A stretch of 64,000 nt of DNA from assembly GCA_013297885.1 (NCBI GenBank), contig JAAFIR010000015.1, positions 44,360 to 108,359 of the forward strand, read 5' to 3'. Under the pieces are notes generated by a model. That model saw only the letters and a list, made by a program, of their open reading frames with translations. It did not search any database and was not told the DNA's origin. Source of the DNA: Leptospirales bacterium (lineage in GTDB: Bacteria; Spirochaetota; Leptospiria; Leptospirales; Leptospiraceae). Shown here piece after piece: positions 36,832 to 46,684 of this stretch. The translations under genes and the position numbers were made by a program. Numbering within the stretch: position 1 is the stretch's first letter; the number at the start of each line of letters is the position of its first letter.

Positions 36832-37716
36832 ATGGAAATACCGAAGTTTCATGAGACATTTTCACCAATATTAAAAATATTAAAGGATGGAGTGGTTTTA
36901 CATCATAAAGATTTAATAAATAGTGTTATAGAATCAAATTATTCAGATCTTCCCAGAGAACTTTTAGAGCAAACGACAAAAACCGGTGAGCTATTAATAA
37001 AAAATCGAATTGCTTGGGGGAAGTCTTACTTAAAAAAAGGCGGATATATATTTTACCCAGAAAGAGGAATGGTTAAAATTACAGAGAAAGGAGTTGAGGC
37101 TGTTAAGGAGAATTTAGAATTAAAAGATATTGTAAATGACTCCAACTTTAATGAATTCTATAATCCAGAAGTAAATAAAAATAACGAAAATAAAATTTCT
37201 AAACCAATAGATTCAACTCCGCAGGAATTAATCGAGTCTGGCTTTTCTGAAATAGAAATTCAAATAAAAAATGAATTATTGGAAAAATTGAAAGATACTG
37301 ATCCTTTTGCATTTCAAAAAGTAATTCTCATATTATTACAAAGAATGGGTTACGGAAATTATATAGAAACTGCAAAATCTCATGACGGCGGTATTGATGG
37401 AATAATAAATGAAGATAAACTGGGCTTAGAAAAAATATATATTCAAGCAAAAAGATACACTGAAAATAAGGTTAGAGAAAAAGATATAAGAAACTTTATT
37501 GGTGCGATGAGTGGAGATACTAGAAAGGGAGTTTTTGTAACAACATCTTTTTTCGATGACTCTGCTATAAAAAAAGCGAAAGAAGCCCACCATACTATTA
37601 TACTTATCGATGGATCTAAATTAGTAGAATTGATGTATCAATTTAATGTAGGGGTACAAGTGTTAGAAGTATATGAAATAAAAAAAATAGATGAAGACTT
37701 TTTTGATTTTGGTTAA
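36832..37716 (+). CDS. mrr: Mrr-family restriction endonuclease
   Basis: 294 residues. N-terminal Mrr_N winged-helix (5-95, with 'WGKSYLKKGGYIF'). C-terminal Mrr catalytic domain (about 150-285) with the PD-(D/E)XK-like site 'DGGIDGIINEDKLG' and 'IYIQAKRY'. It should cut methylated foreign DNA. A repeat with attC features begins about 20 bp after the stop. Confidence 0.88.
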   Translation: MEIPKFHETFSPILKILKDGVVLHHKDLINSVIESNYSDLPRELLEQTTKTGELLIKNRIAWGKSYLKKGGYIFYPERGMVKITEKGVEAVKENLELKDIVNDSNFNEFYNPEVNKNNENKISKPIDSTPQELIESGFSEIEIQIKNELLEKLKDTDPFAFQKVILILLQRMGYGNYIETAKSHDGGIDGIINEDKLGLEKIYIQAKRYTENKVREKDIRNFIGAMSGDTRKGVFVTTSFFDDSAIKKAKEAHHTIILIDGSKLVELMYQFNVGVQVLEVYEIKKIDEDFFDFG

Positions 37717-37737
37717 GAAAAAATTTTGAATAAGTTG

Positions 37738-38070
37738 CCTAGCATCTAACTTAGCGTGATCTGCTTCAAAGCCTCACAACTTACGAATACAGTGAGGCTT
37801 CTCACATCAAGCCGGCTTAATCGTATTACCCACAAGTTGTAGTCTTCTTGTCAAACCCACCAAACCCATTCCCTTCCCCAGCCACAAAACTATTCATCGA
37901 CTAACATCCGTTATGCGACAACTTAATACAACATTCCATCAAAACAACTACGCACAGAATCATTTTTATCAAAATTGGAATAGTATTTTCTTGGTAAAAA
38001 TTAAGTCTCTTGCACATTGAAGTATTTTAGGTTTTAATTTCTATTGTATAATTTTTGGTTGGAAAAGGTA
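37738..38070. repeat. attC-like repeat, copy 1 (with conserved 3' flank)
   Basis: Begins near GCATCTAAC (fits the RYYYAAC box), contains GCCGGCTTA and CCACAAGTTGTAG, and reaches a CGTTATGCG box about 175 bp on. The following 150 bp are also shared with copy 2 at 39422. Longer than common attC sites, and the second box (GTTATGC) is not a strict GTTRRRY. Together the copies bracket a toxin-antitoxin cassette. Confidence 0.5.
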
Positions 38071-38268
38071 TTTTAATTTCTGGAATTTGATATAATAGAA
38101 ACAAAAGGTATTAAATCGCTTATTATAAGATTGTATCAAATAAAAGAGTATACGAAAAAGCATATTGAAAAACTAAAATGATATTTCTAAAAACAAGACT
38201 ATAACGTTCTAAAGTTGATAGCAAAAAAAACTAATTATTCTATTTGACAATAATTATTTTATAATTAT

Positions 38269-38550
38269 ATGATAATTATGCGTCTGAATTTTTCTTGGGA
38301 TGAAAAAAAGAACACAAAAAACAAGAAAAAGCATAAAATTTCCTTTGAAGAAACAGAAACGGCATTTTACGATGAAAGAGCTAAAATAATTCCAGACCCT
38401 GATCATTCTCAGGAAGAAGAAAGATTTATTTTACTTGGTATGAGTTTTAATTTAAATCTTTTAGTTGTTATTTAAACATTTTTTGAAAAAGTCGGAGTAA
38501 TCATAATTATATCAGCCAGAAAAGCGACCAAGAAAGAGAGCAATAATTAA
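38269..38550 (+). pseudogene. brnT: BrnT-type toxin with in-frame TAA
   Basis: 'LNFSWDEKKNTKNKKKHKISF' and 'IPDPDHSQEEERFILLGMS' are diagnostic of BrnT. The frame meets TAA at 38473-38475 but continues in frame as 'TFFEKVGVIIIISARKATK' to TAA at 38548, exactly the expected BrnT C-terminus. So a single codon, possibly CAA or similar, became a stop. The RNase toxin is probably inactive. Confidence 0.75.
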
Positions 38551-38567
38551 ACACGAGAATAATAAAT

Positions 38568-38660
38568 ATGAGAAAGGAATATGATTTTTCAAACTCTAAA
38601 AAAAATCCTTATGCAAATAAATTATTGAGCTTGAAATTTGTAGATTTAAAATTACCGTAA
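38568..38660 (+). pseudogene. brnA: BrnA antitoxin N-terminal fragment
   Basis: 30 codons: 'MRKEYDFSNSKKNPYANKL', the typical start of BrnA antitoxins, followed by unrelated residues and TAA. The ribbon-helix-helix domain is missing. It sits 17 bp after the decayed brnT, the normal operon order. Confidence 0.7.
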
Positions 38661-38676
38661 ATTAAAAGGAGTTATT

Positions 38677-38934
38677 ATGCAAGTATCCATTGATTTGCCA
38701 GATAAATATTTTTCTTTCTATGATAAGCCGGCTCTCGTAAAAGAGTTACAGCTAAGCTTAGCTTTAATTTTATTCAAACAGAGTAAAGTTTCTATCAGCA
38801 AAGCTGCTAATATAGCTAGTATTGATTTGTATGAGTTTATGAAAGAATGTAAAAAAAATGAGATTCCTGTAATAAACATTTCAGTAGAAGAGCAAAATGA
38901 AGAGTGGAATAATTTAAAAAAGGAATTTTTGTGA
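38677..38934 (+). CDS. UPF0175 family antitoxin-like protein
   Basis: 85 residues. 'LQLSLALILFKQSKVSISKAANIASIDLYEFM' has the UPF0175 helix-turn-helix pattern (normally 'GK.S.g.AAelAG'). Ribosome site AAGGAG lies 7 bases before the ATG. It overlaps the DUF3368 gene by 4 nt; these two families commonly form a toxin-antitoxin pair. Confidence 0.75.
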   Translation: MQVSIDLPDKYFSFYDKPALVKELQLSLALILFKQSKVSISKAANIASIDLYEFMKECKKNEIPVINISVEEQNEEWNNLKKEFL

Positions 38935-39428
38935 TTTTAATTGCCGATAGTTCTGCTCTCATAGCCCTTGCAGTCTGTGATTCTTTGAATTTATTAGATT
39001 TACTTTTTACGGAAGTAAAAGTCCCAAGAGCAGTATTTATTGAGGTTAGCAAGAAATCCAAGAAAGAAGCAGATAAACTCAGTCAATATTTGTCAGACAA
39101 AATTATAGACGTAGCAATGGATCTGAATTTTATTATTGAAGAAGGCACTATCGAAATTGGTGAATTAGAAGCGATGACTCTTTACAAGCAGCTAATGGCG
39201 AATTGGCTTTTAGTCGATGATCGGAGAGCTAGAAAGATAGCAGAAGTGAATCAAATAAAAATAATTGGAAGTTTAGGTGTTTTACTTTTAAGTAAAGAAA
39301 AAGGGCATATCGCAAGTATTAAATCTAGAATTGAAATACTTAAAAGTTCTGATGTATTTTTTTCGGAAGAGTTGTTACAAAATACTTTGACTTTAGCCGG
39401 AGAAGTGGATATTCAAAACACCGCCTAA
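38931..39428 (+). CDS. DUF3368 PIN-like toxin
   Basis: 165 residues. 'LIADSSALIALAVCDSLNLL' gives the first acidic residue, 'IGELEAMTLYKQL' the second and 'LVDDRRARKIAE' the third, as in PIN-like nucleases. The start is GTG. Its TAA stop lies inside the GCCTAAC box of the following attC-like repeat, as in integron cassettes. Confidence 0.8.
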   Translation: MILIADSSALIALAVCDSLNLLDLLFTEVKVPRAVFIEVSKKSKKEADKLSQYLSDKIIDVAMDLNFIIEEGTIEIGELEAMTLYKQLMANWLLVDDRRARKIAEVNQIKIIGSLGVLLLSKEKGHIASIKSRIEILKSSDVFFSEELLQNTLTLAGEVDIQNTA

Positions 39429-39700
39429 CTGCTAGTAACCACTGCAACAGAGTGAACTATATTCACATTCTGTGCACTCTCTCACTCAAAGCCGGCTTAG
39501 TCGTATTAGCCACAAGTTGTAGCCTTCTTATCAAACCACCACCCATTCCCTTCCCAGCTAAAAATATTTATCGACTAACACCAGTTATGCGAAACTTCAA
39601 CTACGCACAGAATCATTTTTATCAAAATAGGAATAGTATTTTCTTAGTAAAAATTTGGTTTTCTTTGCACTTTTAAGTATTTCTGGTTTTAATTTCTAAT
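39422..39700. repeat. attC-like repeat, copy 2
   Basis: CGCCTAACTG at the left pairs with CAGTTATGCG about 165 bp further right (one mismatch in ten). The centre shares GCCGGCTTA, CCACAAGTTGTAG and CCCATTCCCTTCCC with copy 1, and the 3' flank (ACGCACAGAATCATTTTTAT and on) is shared too. No integrase gene is in the window. Confidence 0.5.
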
Positions 39701-39790
39701 GTAAAGTTTTCTGATTGCACAGCTAAATCAAAGTTTAGAATTAACACAAAAAAAAGTTGAAAATTGAAAACTAATTTATAAATTAAATAT

Positions 39791-40102
39791 ATGAATCAAA
39801 AAGAACAGCAAACAATTAAAGATTTGGCTTTTAAAATTAAAACTTTTTTTCCTGACTCGAAATTATGGCTTTATGGTTCAAGAGCTATTGGAACAGTAAG
39901 ACAAGATTCAGATTACGATATAATGGTTGTTTATAAAAATTTAATTGAGAAAAAAAAGATCAGTGAAATTATTTGGGAAATTGGTTTTGAAAATGATATG
40001 TTGATTCTTGGTTCATATATTCCTGAAGAAATTTTTCAAAATCCAAAAATGAAGAATAGTTTTTTTATAGAAAACGTTTTAAAAACAGGAATTGCTCTTT
40101 GA
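39791..40102 (+). CDS. MNT-type nucleotidyltransferase antitoxin
   Basis: 103 residues. 'WLYGSRAIGTVRQDSDYDIMVVY' carries the GSRARG-like loop and the DxD of minimal nucleotidyltransferases. It overlaps the HEPN partner by 4 nt. In MNT-HEPN pairs the MNT enzyme AMPylates and silences the HEPN RNase; the partner here is broken. Confidence 0.85.
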   Translation: MNQKEQQTIKDLAFKIKTFFPDSKLWLYGSRAIGTVRQDSDYDIMVVYKNLIEKKKISEIIWEIGFENDMLILGSYIPEEIFQNPKMKNSFFIENVLKTGIAL

Positions 40103-40512
40103 GTTTTGAAGATAAGAAAGATTTTATTTTATTTCGTTTAAAGGAAGCTGATGAGTCTATCAAAGATTCAGAACTGCTCTTGAATAACAAAAGTTATAGA
40201 GCATCTGTTAATCGTTCTTATTATTCTATGTTTTATGGAATACTTGCTCTAATTAACATTTAAGGATCTTCATTTTCTAAACATACAGGAGTAATTTCTC
40301 ATTTTGATAAAGAATTTGTAAAAACTGGAAAATTTTCTAAAGAATATTCTAAATCATTACATACTGCTTTTGAAATAAGACAAGAATCTGACTATTTAGA
40401 TATGAAAGAAGTTAGCTTCGATGAGGCAAAAACTTTATTAGAATCAGCAAAAAAACTTCTCCTAGAAATAAAAAACTATTTAAGAACAAATAATGGATTA
40501 TTTTACAATTGA
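40099..40512 (+). pseudogene. HEPN-domain protein with in-frame TAA
   Basis: A TTG start overlaps the MNT stop. The frame reads 'NRSYYSMFYGILALINI', then TAA (about 40261-40263), then in frame 'GSSFSKHTGVISHFDKEFV' and 'AFEIRQESDYLDM' to TGA at 40512, a complete HEPN domain of about 137 residues apart from that stop. One base change would restore it. Confidence 0.75.
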
Positions 40513-40942
40513 AGTTTTAAATTACTCCTTTTAGAATAAAACTAGTGATGGAGAAAGTTGTGCATCAATCCAAATTTTCAAGCAGCAAGAACAATGTGAT
40601 CGATTCTTTTTAAAGCAAAGAGAACAGATGCTTTTAAGGAAAAACAAAGTCCAAAACACTAACAATTTTTTGAACTTTTTTAATAGTTTAGGTTTTTAAT
40701 CTTTATTTTAAATAAAATATTATTTCAACAACTCGGTTTTACCAATTAATATTGTCGAATGATTCTTCCATTTTTTTTAGCTATATTCATTTATGTTCTC
40801 CGAAATTCTGAGCTTTATTTTTCGCAATCTAATATACTCAAAGAATCTAAATCTTTTATAATAAGGTAGTGCAATTAATAATACAAAAATTAGAAAAAAA
40901 ATTTTTTATTCCTAAAAAATTTTTCAACATAGCTAAGTTGCT
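40513..40942. other. Gene-free AT-rich gap
   Basis: 430 bp with no open frame of note on either strand and no repeat I recognise. Probably eroded sequence between the broken HEPN gene and element copy 7. Confidence 0.5.
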
Positions 40943-41055
40943 GCGAAAACGATTGAAGCGGAAATCCTTTTATGTAATAAAAGATTGGAGCGTAAAGCGT
41001 GTTTTTTTAAAGTAGGGACTTAATTAATTAAGTCTATACTTTAAAAAATTCGCCC
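40943..41055 (+). repeat. Three-way-junction element, copy 7
   Basis: P1 GCGAA/TTCGC; P2 ACG/CGT (AAACGATT and AAAGCGTG; a fifth version); P3 ATC.TTTTAT/ATAAAAGAT; P4 TTTTTTTAAAGTA..GACTTAATT with AATTAAGTC..TACTTTAAAAAA. The smallest copy. Confidence 0.87.
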
Positions 41056-41116
41056 CAAATTAGAATCAAGAATATAAAATTATAGACTAGAATTCAACTC
41101 ATCAAAAATTATATTT

Positions 41117-41452
41117 ATGGCATCAGATCAAAATTTTGTAAATTATATAATAGACCAGTTAAAAAATGCAGATTCTATAAGTTCTAAAAAAATGTTTGGA
41201 GAATATGCAATTTATTCTGGGAAAAAAGTTGTGGGTTTAATTTGTGATAATCAACTTTTTATCAAACAAACTGAAACTGGAAAAAAATTTATTGGTAAAT
41301 TTATAGAAGCTCCTCCTTATCCAGGTGCAAAAATGAGTTTTTTAATTGAAGATAAAATTGATGATTCTGAATGGCTTTGCGAACTAATTCAACTCACCTC
41401 AAAAGAATTACCAGAACCAAAACCCAAAAAAATGAAAAAAGTTAGTAAGTAG
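41117..41452 (+). CDS. TfoX N-terminal domain protein
   Basis: 111 residues. 'SSKKMFGEYAIYSGKKVVGLICDNQLFIK' and 'EAPPYPGAKMSFLIEDKIDD' match the TfoX_N family. A Lys-rich tail follows. No DNA-binding or C-terminal TfoX domain is present. Role outside competence unknown. Confidence 0.82.
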   Translation: MASDQNFVNYIIDQLKNADSISSKKMFGEYAIYSGKKVVGLICDNQLFIKQTETGKKFIGKFIEAPPYPGAKMSFLIEDKIDDSEWLCELIQLTSKELPEPKPKKMKKVSK

Positions 41453-41652
41453 ATGATAAATTTTCCAAAAAAAAATTCTAAATCTTGATTAGCTTTGTTT
41501 TTTCTTGGTATAATTATTACAAAAAAATCATTTTCAATTCATAATCAATTAATTACAATTTAGTAGAAAAAAATTCAATTTATTGGAAATGAAATTGACG
41601 AATGATTTTGTTTTAAAATAAAAGAATTAAATCACTATTCGAGGATAATTCA

Positions 41653-42960
41653 GTGTCTAGAAAATTAAAACCAGAAACAATCGCTTTACATGCGGGATCA
41701 ACAAAAGGAGATCCAACAACAACTTCAAGAGCAGTTCCAATTTACCAAACTACTTCGTACGTTTTTAATGATACAGATCATGCTGCTAGACTTTTTGGTC
41801 TTCAAGAGTTTGGAAATATTTATACTAGACTAATGAACCCAACAACTGATGTTTTAGAAAAAAGAGTTGCTGCATTAGAAGGTGGTGTTGCTGCTGTTGC
41901 AACTGCTTCTGGTCAATCTGCAGAAATGTTAGCTCTACTAAATATTGTTGAAGCGGGGGATGAAATTGTTTCTTCCTCTTCTTTATACGGTGGAACATAT
42001 AATTTATTACATTATACTTTTCCAAAAATGGGAATCAAAGTTCATTTTGCAGATCCATCTGATCCAAATAATTTTAAAAAATTTGTAAATGACAAGACAA
42101 GAGCTTTTTATGCTGAAACACTTGGTAATCCAAAGTTAGATACATTAGATTTAGCAGCAATTGCAAAAATCGCCCACGATTCGGGTGTACCATTTGTTGT
42201 GGATAATACTTTACCATCTCCCTATTTAGTAAATCCAATTGAACATGGTGCAGATGTTGTTGTACATTCGTTGACAAAATTCTTAGGTGGACATGGAACA
42301 TCACTTGGTGGGATCATCATTGATGCTGGTTCATTTAATTATGGAAATGGAAAATTTAAAAATTTTACTGAACCAGATCCTTCTTATCATGGTTTAAAAT
42401 TTTGGGAAGTGTTTGGAAAATTTGAACCATTCGGTGGAGCAAATATTGCTTATATCATCAAAGCAAGAGTACAAGGACTAAGAGACTTAGGTCCAGCAAT
42501 TTCTCCTTTTAACGCTTGGCAAATTTTACAAGGAGTAGAAACTCTTCCAATTAGAATGGAAAGACATTCCTCGAATGCACTTAAAGTTGCAGAATTTTTA
42601 ACTACACATCCAAAAGTTTCTTGGGTAAATTATCCCGGACTTCCAACTGACAAAAATTATGCTATCGCAAAAAAATATCATAAAAGAGATTTGTATGGTG
42701 GAATAATTGGTTTTGGAATAAAAGGTGATGTGCCTGAAGCAAAAAAATTTATTGATTCTTTAGAAATTTTTTCATTACTCGCAAATGTGGGTGATGCAAA
42801 ATCTTTAGCAATACATCCTGCATCAACTACTCATCAACAACTAACTCTTGAAGAACAAAAATCAGCTGGTGTAACTCCTGATTTTGTGAGACTATCAGTT
42901 GGTTTGGAACATATTGATGATTTGATTACAGATTTAGATGAGGCATTAAAAAAAGTCTGA
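41653..42960 (+). CDS. metY: O-acetylhomoserine sulfhydrylase
   Basis: 435 residues of the Cys/Met PLP family. '[10 protein letters not shown]', '[22 protein letters not shown]' and the PLP Lys209 in '[13 protein letters not shown]' are typical of MetY. GTG start with GAGG upstream. The stop overlaps the metX ATG (TGATG). It makes homocysteine from O-acetylhomoserine and sulfide. I saw no SAM riboswitch in the 190 bp upstream. Confidence 0.93.
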   Translation: MSRKLKPETIALHAGSTKGDPTTTSRAVPIYQTTSYVFNDTDHAARLFGLQEFGNIYTRLMNPTTDVLEKRVAALEGGVAAVATASGQSAEMLALLNIVEAGDEIVSSSSLYGGTYNLLHYTFPKMGIKVHFADPSDPNNFKKFVNDKTRAFYAETLGNPKLDTLDLAAIAKIAHDSGVPFVVDNTLPSPYLVNPIEHGADVVVHSLTKFLGGHGTSLGGIIIDAGSFNYGNGKFKNFTEPDPSYHGLKFWEVFGKFEPFGGANIAYIIKARVQGLRDLGPAISPFNAWQILQGVETLPIRMERHSSNALKVAEFLTTHPKVSWVNYPGLPTDKNYAIAKKYHKRDLYGGIIGFGIKGDVPEAKKFIDSLEIFSLLANVGDAKSLAIHPASTTHQQLTLEEQKSAGVTPDFVRLSVGLEHIDDLITDLDEALKKV

Positions 42961-44066
42961 TGTTAGAAAATTCCGTAGGTGTAGTTGAAACTAAAATCGC
43001 AAAGTTCGATTCTTTAGAATTAGAAAGTGGAGAAATTATTTCTCCACTAGAAATTGCATACGAAAGCTACGGAGTGTTAAACGAAAAAAGAACAAACGCA
43101 ATTTTAGTTTGTCACGCTTTATCAGGGGACGCACATGCTGCAGGATTTCATGAAGGAAGTGACAAATCAGGTTGGTGGAATGAATACATTGGTCCAGGTA
43201 AACCATTTGACACAAATAAATATTTTGTGATCTCCACAAATGTAATTGGTGGTTGTAAAGGAAGTTCAGGTCCAACATCCATTAATCCAAAAACTGGAAA
43301 ATCTTATGGTTCCCATTTTCCCTATGTTTCGATTGAAGATATGGTTAATGCACAAAAAAAATTAATAGAATCATTTGGAATTGAAATATTGTTTTGTGTA
43401 GCTGGTGGTTCAATGGGTGGAATGCAAGCTCTTCAGTGGACGGTTGCATTTCCCGATAAAGTCAAAAATTGTATTGTGCTTGCATCAAGCTCAGAACATT
43501 CAGCACAACAAATTTCATTTAATGAAGTAGGTCGACAAGCAATTCTATCTGATCCAAATTGGAATAATGGGGAATATGAAGATGCAAACCAACCTAAAAA
43601 AGGTTTAGCGATTGCAAGAATGATTGGTCATGTCACTTATTTATCTGATGAATTGATGCGAGAAAAATTTGGTAGAAAACCTCCTCGCGGAAATATCAAG
43701 AACACAGATTTTGCAGTTGGAAGTTATTTGATTTACCAAGGTGAATCTTTTGTAGATCGCTTTGATGCAAATTCTTATATCTATGTTACCAAAGCACTAG
43801 ACCATTATTCACTTGGTCGAGGTGAAGTTCTCACAAAAAATTTGAGCCAAGTGAAAGCCGATTTTTTAATTATATCATTTAGTTCTGATTGGCTTTATCC
43901 ACCTTACCAAAGTGTGGAAATTGTGAAGTCTCTTGAAGTGAATGCAATTAATGTAACTTATTGTGAAATTAATTTTTCAAAAGGTCATGATTCTTTTTTA
44001 GTGGATAATCCAGAACAAAAACATTTGATCCACCATTTTTTAGAGTTTGCAAATGAAGACGAATAA
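42960..44066 (+). CDS. metX: Homoserine O-acetyltransferase
   Basis: 368 residues, alpha/beta-hydrolase fold. The nucleophile Ser lies in '[15 protein letters not shown]' (near 149), Asp in '[11 protein letters not shown]' and His in 'FSKGHDSFL'. '[11 protein letters not shown]' is the family signature. Coupled to metY and metW on both sides. Confidence 0.94.
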   Translation: MLENSVGVVETKIAKFDSLELESGEIISPLEIAYESYGVLNEKRTNAILVCHALSGDAHAAGFHEGSDKSGWWNEYIGPGKPFDTNKYFVISTNVIGGCKGSSGPTSINPKTGKSYGSHFPYVSIEDMVNAQKKLIESFGIEILFCVAGGSMGGMQALQWTVAFPDKVKNCIVLASSSEHSAQQISFNEVGRQAILSDPNWNNGEYEDANQPKKGLAIARMIGHVTYLSDELMREKFGRKPPRGNIKNTDFAVGSYLIYQGESFVDRFDANSYIYVTKALDHYSLGRGEVLTKNLSQVKADFLIISFSSDWLYPPYQSVEIVKSLEVNAINVTYCEINFSKGHDSFLVDNPEQKHLIHHFLEFANEDE

Positions 44067-44655
44067 ACAAATTTTTACAAACAGGCTGGATATTGAAATC
44101 ATATACAATTTGATTCCAGAAAATTCTCGTGTGCTGGATCTTGGATGTGGTGATGGAGATTTACTTTTTCACTTAAAGAAAAAAAATATCAAAGCACAAG
44201 GAATTGAAAAAGATGAAAAATGTATTTATCATTGTATTGAAAAAGGTGTAATTGTTCATCATGGAGATTTGGATGAAGGTCTAATTCATCATCTTCCAAA
44301 AAGTTTTGATTTTGTGATTCTAAACCAAACGATTCAAGAAACTCATCATCCTGGAAACATTATTCGCGAAAGCCTTCGCATCGGAAAAAAAATTATAGTT
44401 GTATTTCCAAATTTTGCACATTGGAGAAATCGTTTACAAATTTTATTTAAAGGTGAAACTCCTGTTTCAGATAATTTACCTTTTCGCTGGTACAACACTC
44501 CCAATTTACATTTTTTATCCATCACTGATTTTAAAGATTTTTGTAAAACTCATCATTTAAAAATTGTAACAAGCAGTTTTTTTTCTGGAAAAAGTATTCG
44601 TAATTTGGGACCGAATTTATTTGCAAAACTTGCTTTATTTGTTTTAGAAGAATAA
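44047..44655 (+). CDS. metW: MetW methyltransferase-like protein
   Basis: 202 residues. SAM-binding '[16 protein letters not shown]' and the family-specific '[17 protein letters not shown]', '[17 protein letters not shown]' and '[18 protein letters not shown]'. MetW commonly accompanies and supports MetX. It overlaps metX by 20 nt. Confidence 0.92.
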   Translation: MQMKTNKQIFTNRLDIEIIYNLIPENSRVLDLGCGDGDLLFHLKKKNIKAQGIEKDEKCIYHCIEKGVIVHHGDLDEGLIHHLPKSFDFVILNQTIQETHHPGNIIRESLRIGKKIIVVFPNFAHWRNRLQILFKGETPVSDNLPFRWYNTPNLHFLSITDFKDFCKTHHLKIVTSSFFSGKSIRNLGPNLFAKLALFVLEE

Positions 44656-44711
44656 GGCGATTATGGAAATTAATTTAAAAATCTTTCTCTAAAAAATATT
44701 TTGCTAGCACA

Positions 44712-45045
44712 ATGAAAAAAATAGAACTAGAACAAATTTGTATTGGATTTGAGCAGTTAGGAATTGACAATTTCTTTAATAAATTTCTAAAAAAAAATTT
44801 CCGCTTGTGGGCTAATAGCAGATTCCAATTATTTACAATTTTTAAATTACGATAAAATTGAATATAAAATAAAATATTTTGTAGTAAGCTGTATAAAATA
44901 AATTAAAACAGAATTTTTTGATTTTTTCAAAAACATTAACTGAGGAAAATTTCAATTTGATTATCTAAAATTTAAAAAGCTAAGAGATAATCAAATACAA
45001 ACAAGTTTTAGAAAAAATTCTAAAATTGTATTAAAAACTTTATAG
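44712..45045 (+). pseudogene. Decayed WYL-type regulator paralogue
   Basis: Reads 'LEQICIGFEQLGIDNFF' (compare 'IEQICFGIEQLAIGFHFF' at 60980), then in another frame 'ADSNYLQFLNYDKIEYKIKYF', then 'SCIK', TAA, 'IKTEFFDFF' and 'GKFQFDYLKF'. The intact gene has 'SGIKEIKTDFF' and 'GNFHFDYEEF'. The middle is deleted and a Glu codon has become TAA. Clear relic of a gene related to the one at 60980-61936. Confidence 0.7.
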
Positions 45046-45100
45046 TAGAAAATAAAGTTCCACTTTAAACAAAACGAATCGTTTATAATTTTCCTTATTG
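45043..45100. repeat. Short palindromic repeat, copy a
   Basis: TAGTAGAAAATAAAGTTCCACTTT, then AAAC..GTTTATAATT. Related to the hairpins at 47051 and 50869 (AGTGGAAATTAAAGTTCC). Here the left arm is mutated. Confidence 0.5.
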
Positions 45101-45169
45101 AAAAAAATTTCAAATTTTCACCTAATTTGTCTGCTGAAGATTTATAATTTTTTTAAATAGGAGAAAAAA

Positions 45170-45406
45170 ATGAACTGGTCAAAAAGAACAATTAATTTAA
45201 CAAAAAAGATTTTAGAAGATGTTCCTGCTGAAAATTTTTTAGCAGGATATGTTGTGATGAAACATTCTGAAAGTGAATTTGGTCGCCTCACCACAATGGA
45301 TGCAATCAATTATAAATACAATATTAGAGAAATGTACAATGATGAAGTATTAGTAAATTATCCAAGTTTAGATGCCTTAATTGCAGATGGTTGGGTGGTT
45401 GATTGA
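45170..45406 (+). CDS. Unknown small protein, first of three-gene unit
   Basis: 78 residues: 'FLAGYVVMKHSESEFGRLTTM' then 'VLVNYPSLDALIADGWVVD'. Strong ribosome site (TAGGAGAAAAA). The stop overlaps the next ATG by 4 nt (TGATGA). No family recognised; its size fits an accessory or antitoxin-like subunit. Confidence 0.65.
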   Translation: MNWSKRTINLTKKILEDVPAENFLAGYVVMKHSESEFGRLTTMDAINYKYNIREMYNDEVLVNYPSLDALIADGWVVD

Positions 45407-45945
45407 TGAAAACATTGGTGATACATCCTCCTGATCCAAGCACAAATTTTTTAAAACCAATTTATCTCGGAAAAAATTTTACTGTCCAAAAAGATTATAG
45501 AAAATTTGCTCTAAGGAAATCAATTTTAGAACATGAAAGAATCATTTTACTTGGTCATGGCTCTGAAGCTGGTTTGTTTGATCTAGAAAAAGGTTTTTGT
45601 ATTGAAGAGAAACATGCAGAGCTTTTTAAAGACAAAGAACTAATTTGCATTTGGTGTTATGCAAGTGTTTTTTTTCAAAAAAAAATTCTTCGCTTTAATC
45701 CAAAAAAATCATTCTGCACTGGTATGTTTATTTCAGAAATGTTGGAAGCTTTGCTTTTAAATGTTGAAACAGACGAAGAAGAAATCGAAAAATCAAATTC
45801 TGATTTTGCAAATATTTTTGAAAAACTTTTGGATGAGGACGACAGAGCTACTATATTAGAAAATTCGTATATAGATGATTCTGAACTACGAAAATTTAAT
45901 GCTAAAAGATTTTTTGAATATTCAAAAGGATTGGTAATTGTATGA
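45403..45945 (+). CDS. Unknown protein with His-Gly/Cys (caspase-like?) pattern
   Basis: 180 residues. 'ERIILLGHGSEAGLF' (about 45-60) and 'ICIWCYASVFFQ' (about 85-97) place a His-Gly and a Cys after hydrophobic strands, as in the caspase/gingipain fold. 'SFCTGMFISEMLEALL' follows. The start is ATG-ATG. Overlaps both neighbours by 4 nt. Protease activity is only suggested by the motif layout. Confidence 0.6.
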   Translation: MMKTLVIHPPDPSTNFLKPIYLGKNFTVQKDYRKFALRKSILEHERIILLGHGSEAGLFDLEKGFCIEEKHAELFKDKELICIWCYASVFFQKKILRFNPKKSFCTGMFISEMLEALLLNVETDEEEIEKSNSDFANIFEKLLDEDDRATILENSYIDDSELRKFNAKRFFEYSKGLVIV

Positions 45946-46541
45946 AAAAAAATAATCTTTCCAAAGAAACAATAGAGTTTTTAAAAAAGAGTTCTACTCA
46001 AAATTTTTTAGTTGCGGCTAATGAATTTGTCGCTTTATTAGAAAATAAAAAAATAGACAAAGAAGTGTTTTTTACAAAAATTCATGATGCACTAGTTGAA
46101 CTTTATTCTACTGGGTATAAACTGGAAGAAATTAACCTTAAATATTTTTCAGAAAAGAGCCAATTTGATATAGATACTAATTATAAGAACCAAGATGCAA
46201 AAAAAATTACAGAGCTTGGTGATAGATCATTTTACTTTGAATTACTTGATCCCACTTTAGAAAGTATAGAAGATGATCCTGCTTTTGAATTGCCAACAGA
46301 AGAAGGGGAAGAAATTGACGTTACTTTTAATCAAGTAAGCAAATTTTTTTTAGCAGATGATTTTAATTTAATTTATACAAATATTAAAATGGAATTATTG
46401 AAGATAGAAGAAATAAGAACGGACGAGTCGGTAGAATCAGCCTTCAGAGAATTAAAATCAGGTTTTAAAATCAACTGGGGCAGAAATTGTATTAGTGCAT
46501 TAAGATATTTTCATTATATACAAGATAGTTATTTTAATTAA
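45942..46541 (+). CDS. DUF5063-like protein
   Basis: 199 residues. 'AANEFVALLENKKIDKEVFFTKIHDALVELY' near the N-terminus resembles DUF5063; the rest is acidic and helical. Third gene of the 45170-46541 unit. Its stop overlaps the 3' end of a decayed HEPN gene on the other strand. Confidence 0.6.
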   Translation: MKKNNLSKETIEFLKKSSTQNFLVAANEFVALLENKKIDKEVFFTKIHDALVELYSTGYKLEEINLKYFSEKSQFDIDTNYKNQDAKKITELGDRSFYFELLDPTLESIEDDPAFELPTEEGEEIDVTFNQVSKFFLADDFNLIYTNIKMELLKIEEIRTDESVESAFRELKSGFKINWGRNCISALRYFHYIQDSYFN

Positions 46542-46684
46542 ATCAAAATGAATCTACTCACTGTAGCGTTCTGAATTAAACGATTTTGCTTAAAATTGTC
46601 GAGACTAATTTTTGATATGAATAATTCAATCTCAAGTGTTGAATCAAGTATATGTTTTAATCTAATTTTATCACTTTCTAGCAT
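46538..46684 (-). pseudogene. HEPN (HepT-like) N-terminal fragment
   Basis: 48 residues: 'DKIRLKHILDSTLEIELFI' and 'NRLIQNATVSRF', the first third of a DUF86-type HEPN toxin as at 50529. It stops where the DUF5063 gene ends, so the C-terminal two thirds with the RxxxxHxY site were lost at a deletion junction. Confidence 0.72.

Noticed and set aside
41453..41652. SAM riboswitch upstream of metY
   Set aside because: The 200-bp upstream region is AT-rich without the SAM-I, SAM-II or SAH core motifs that I could recognise.
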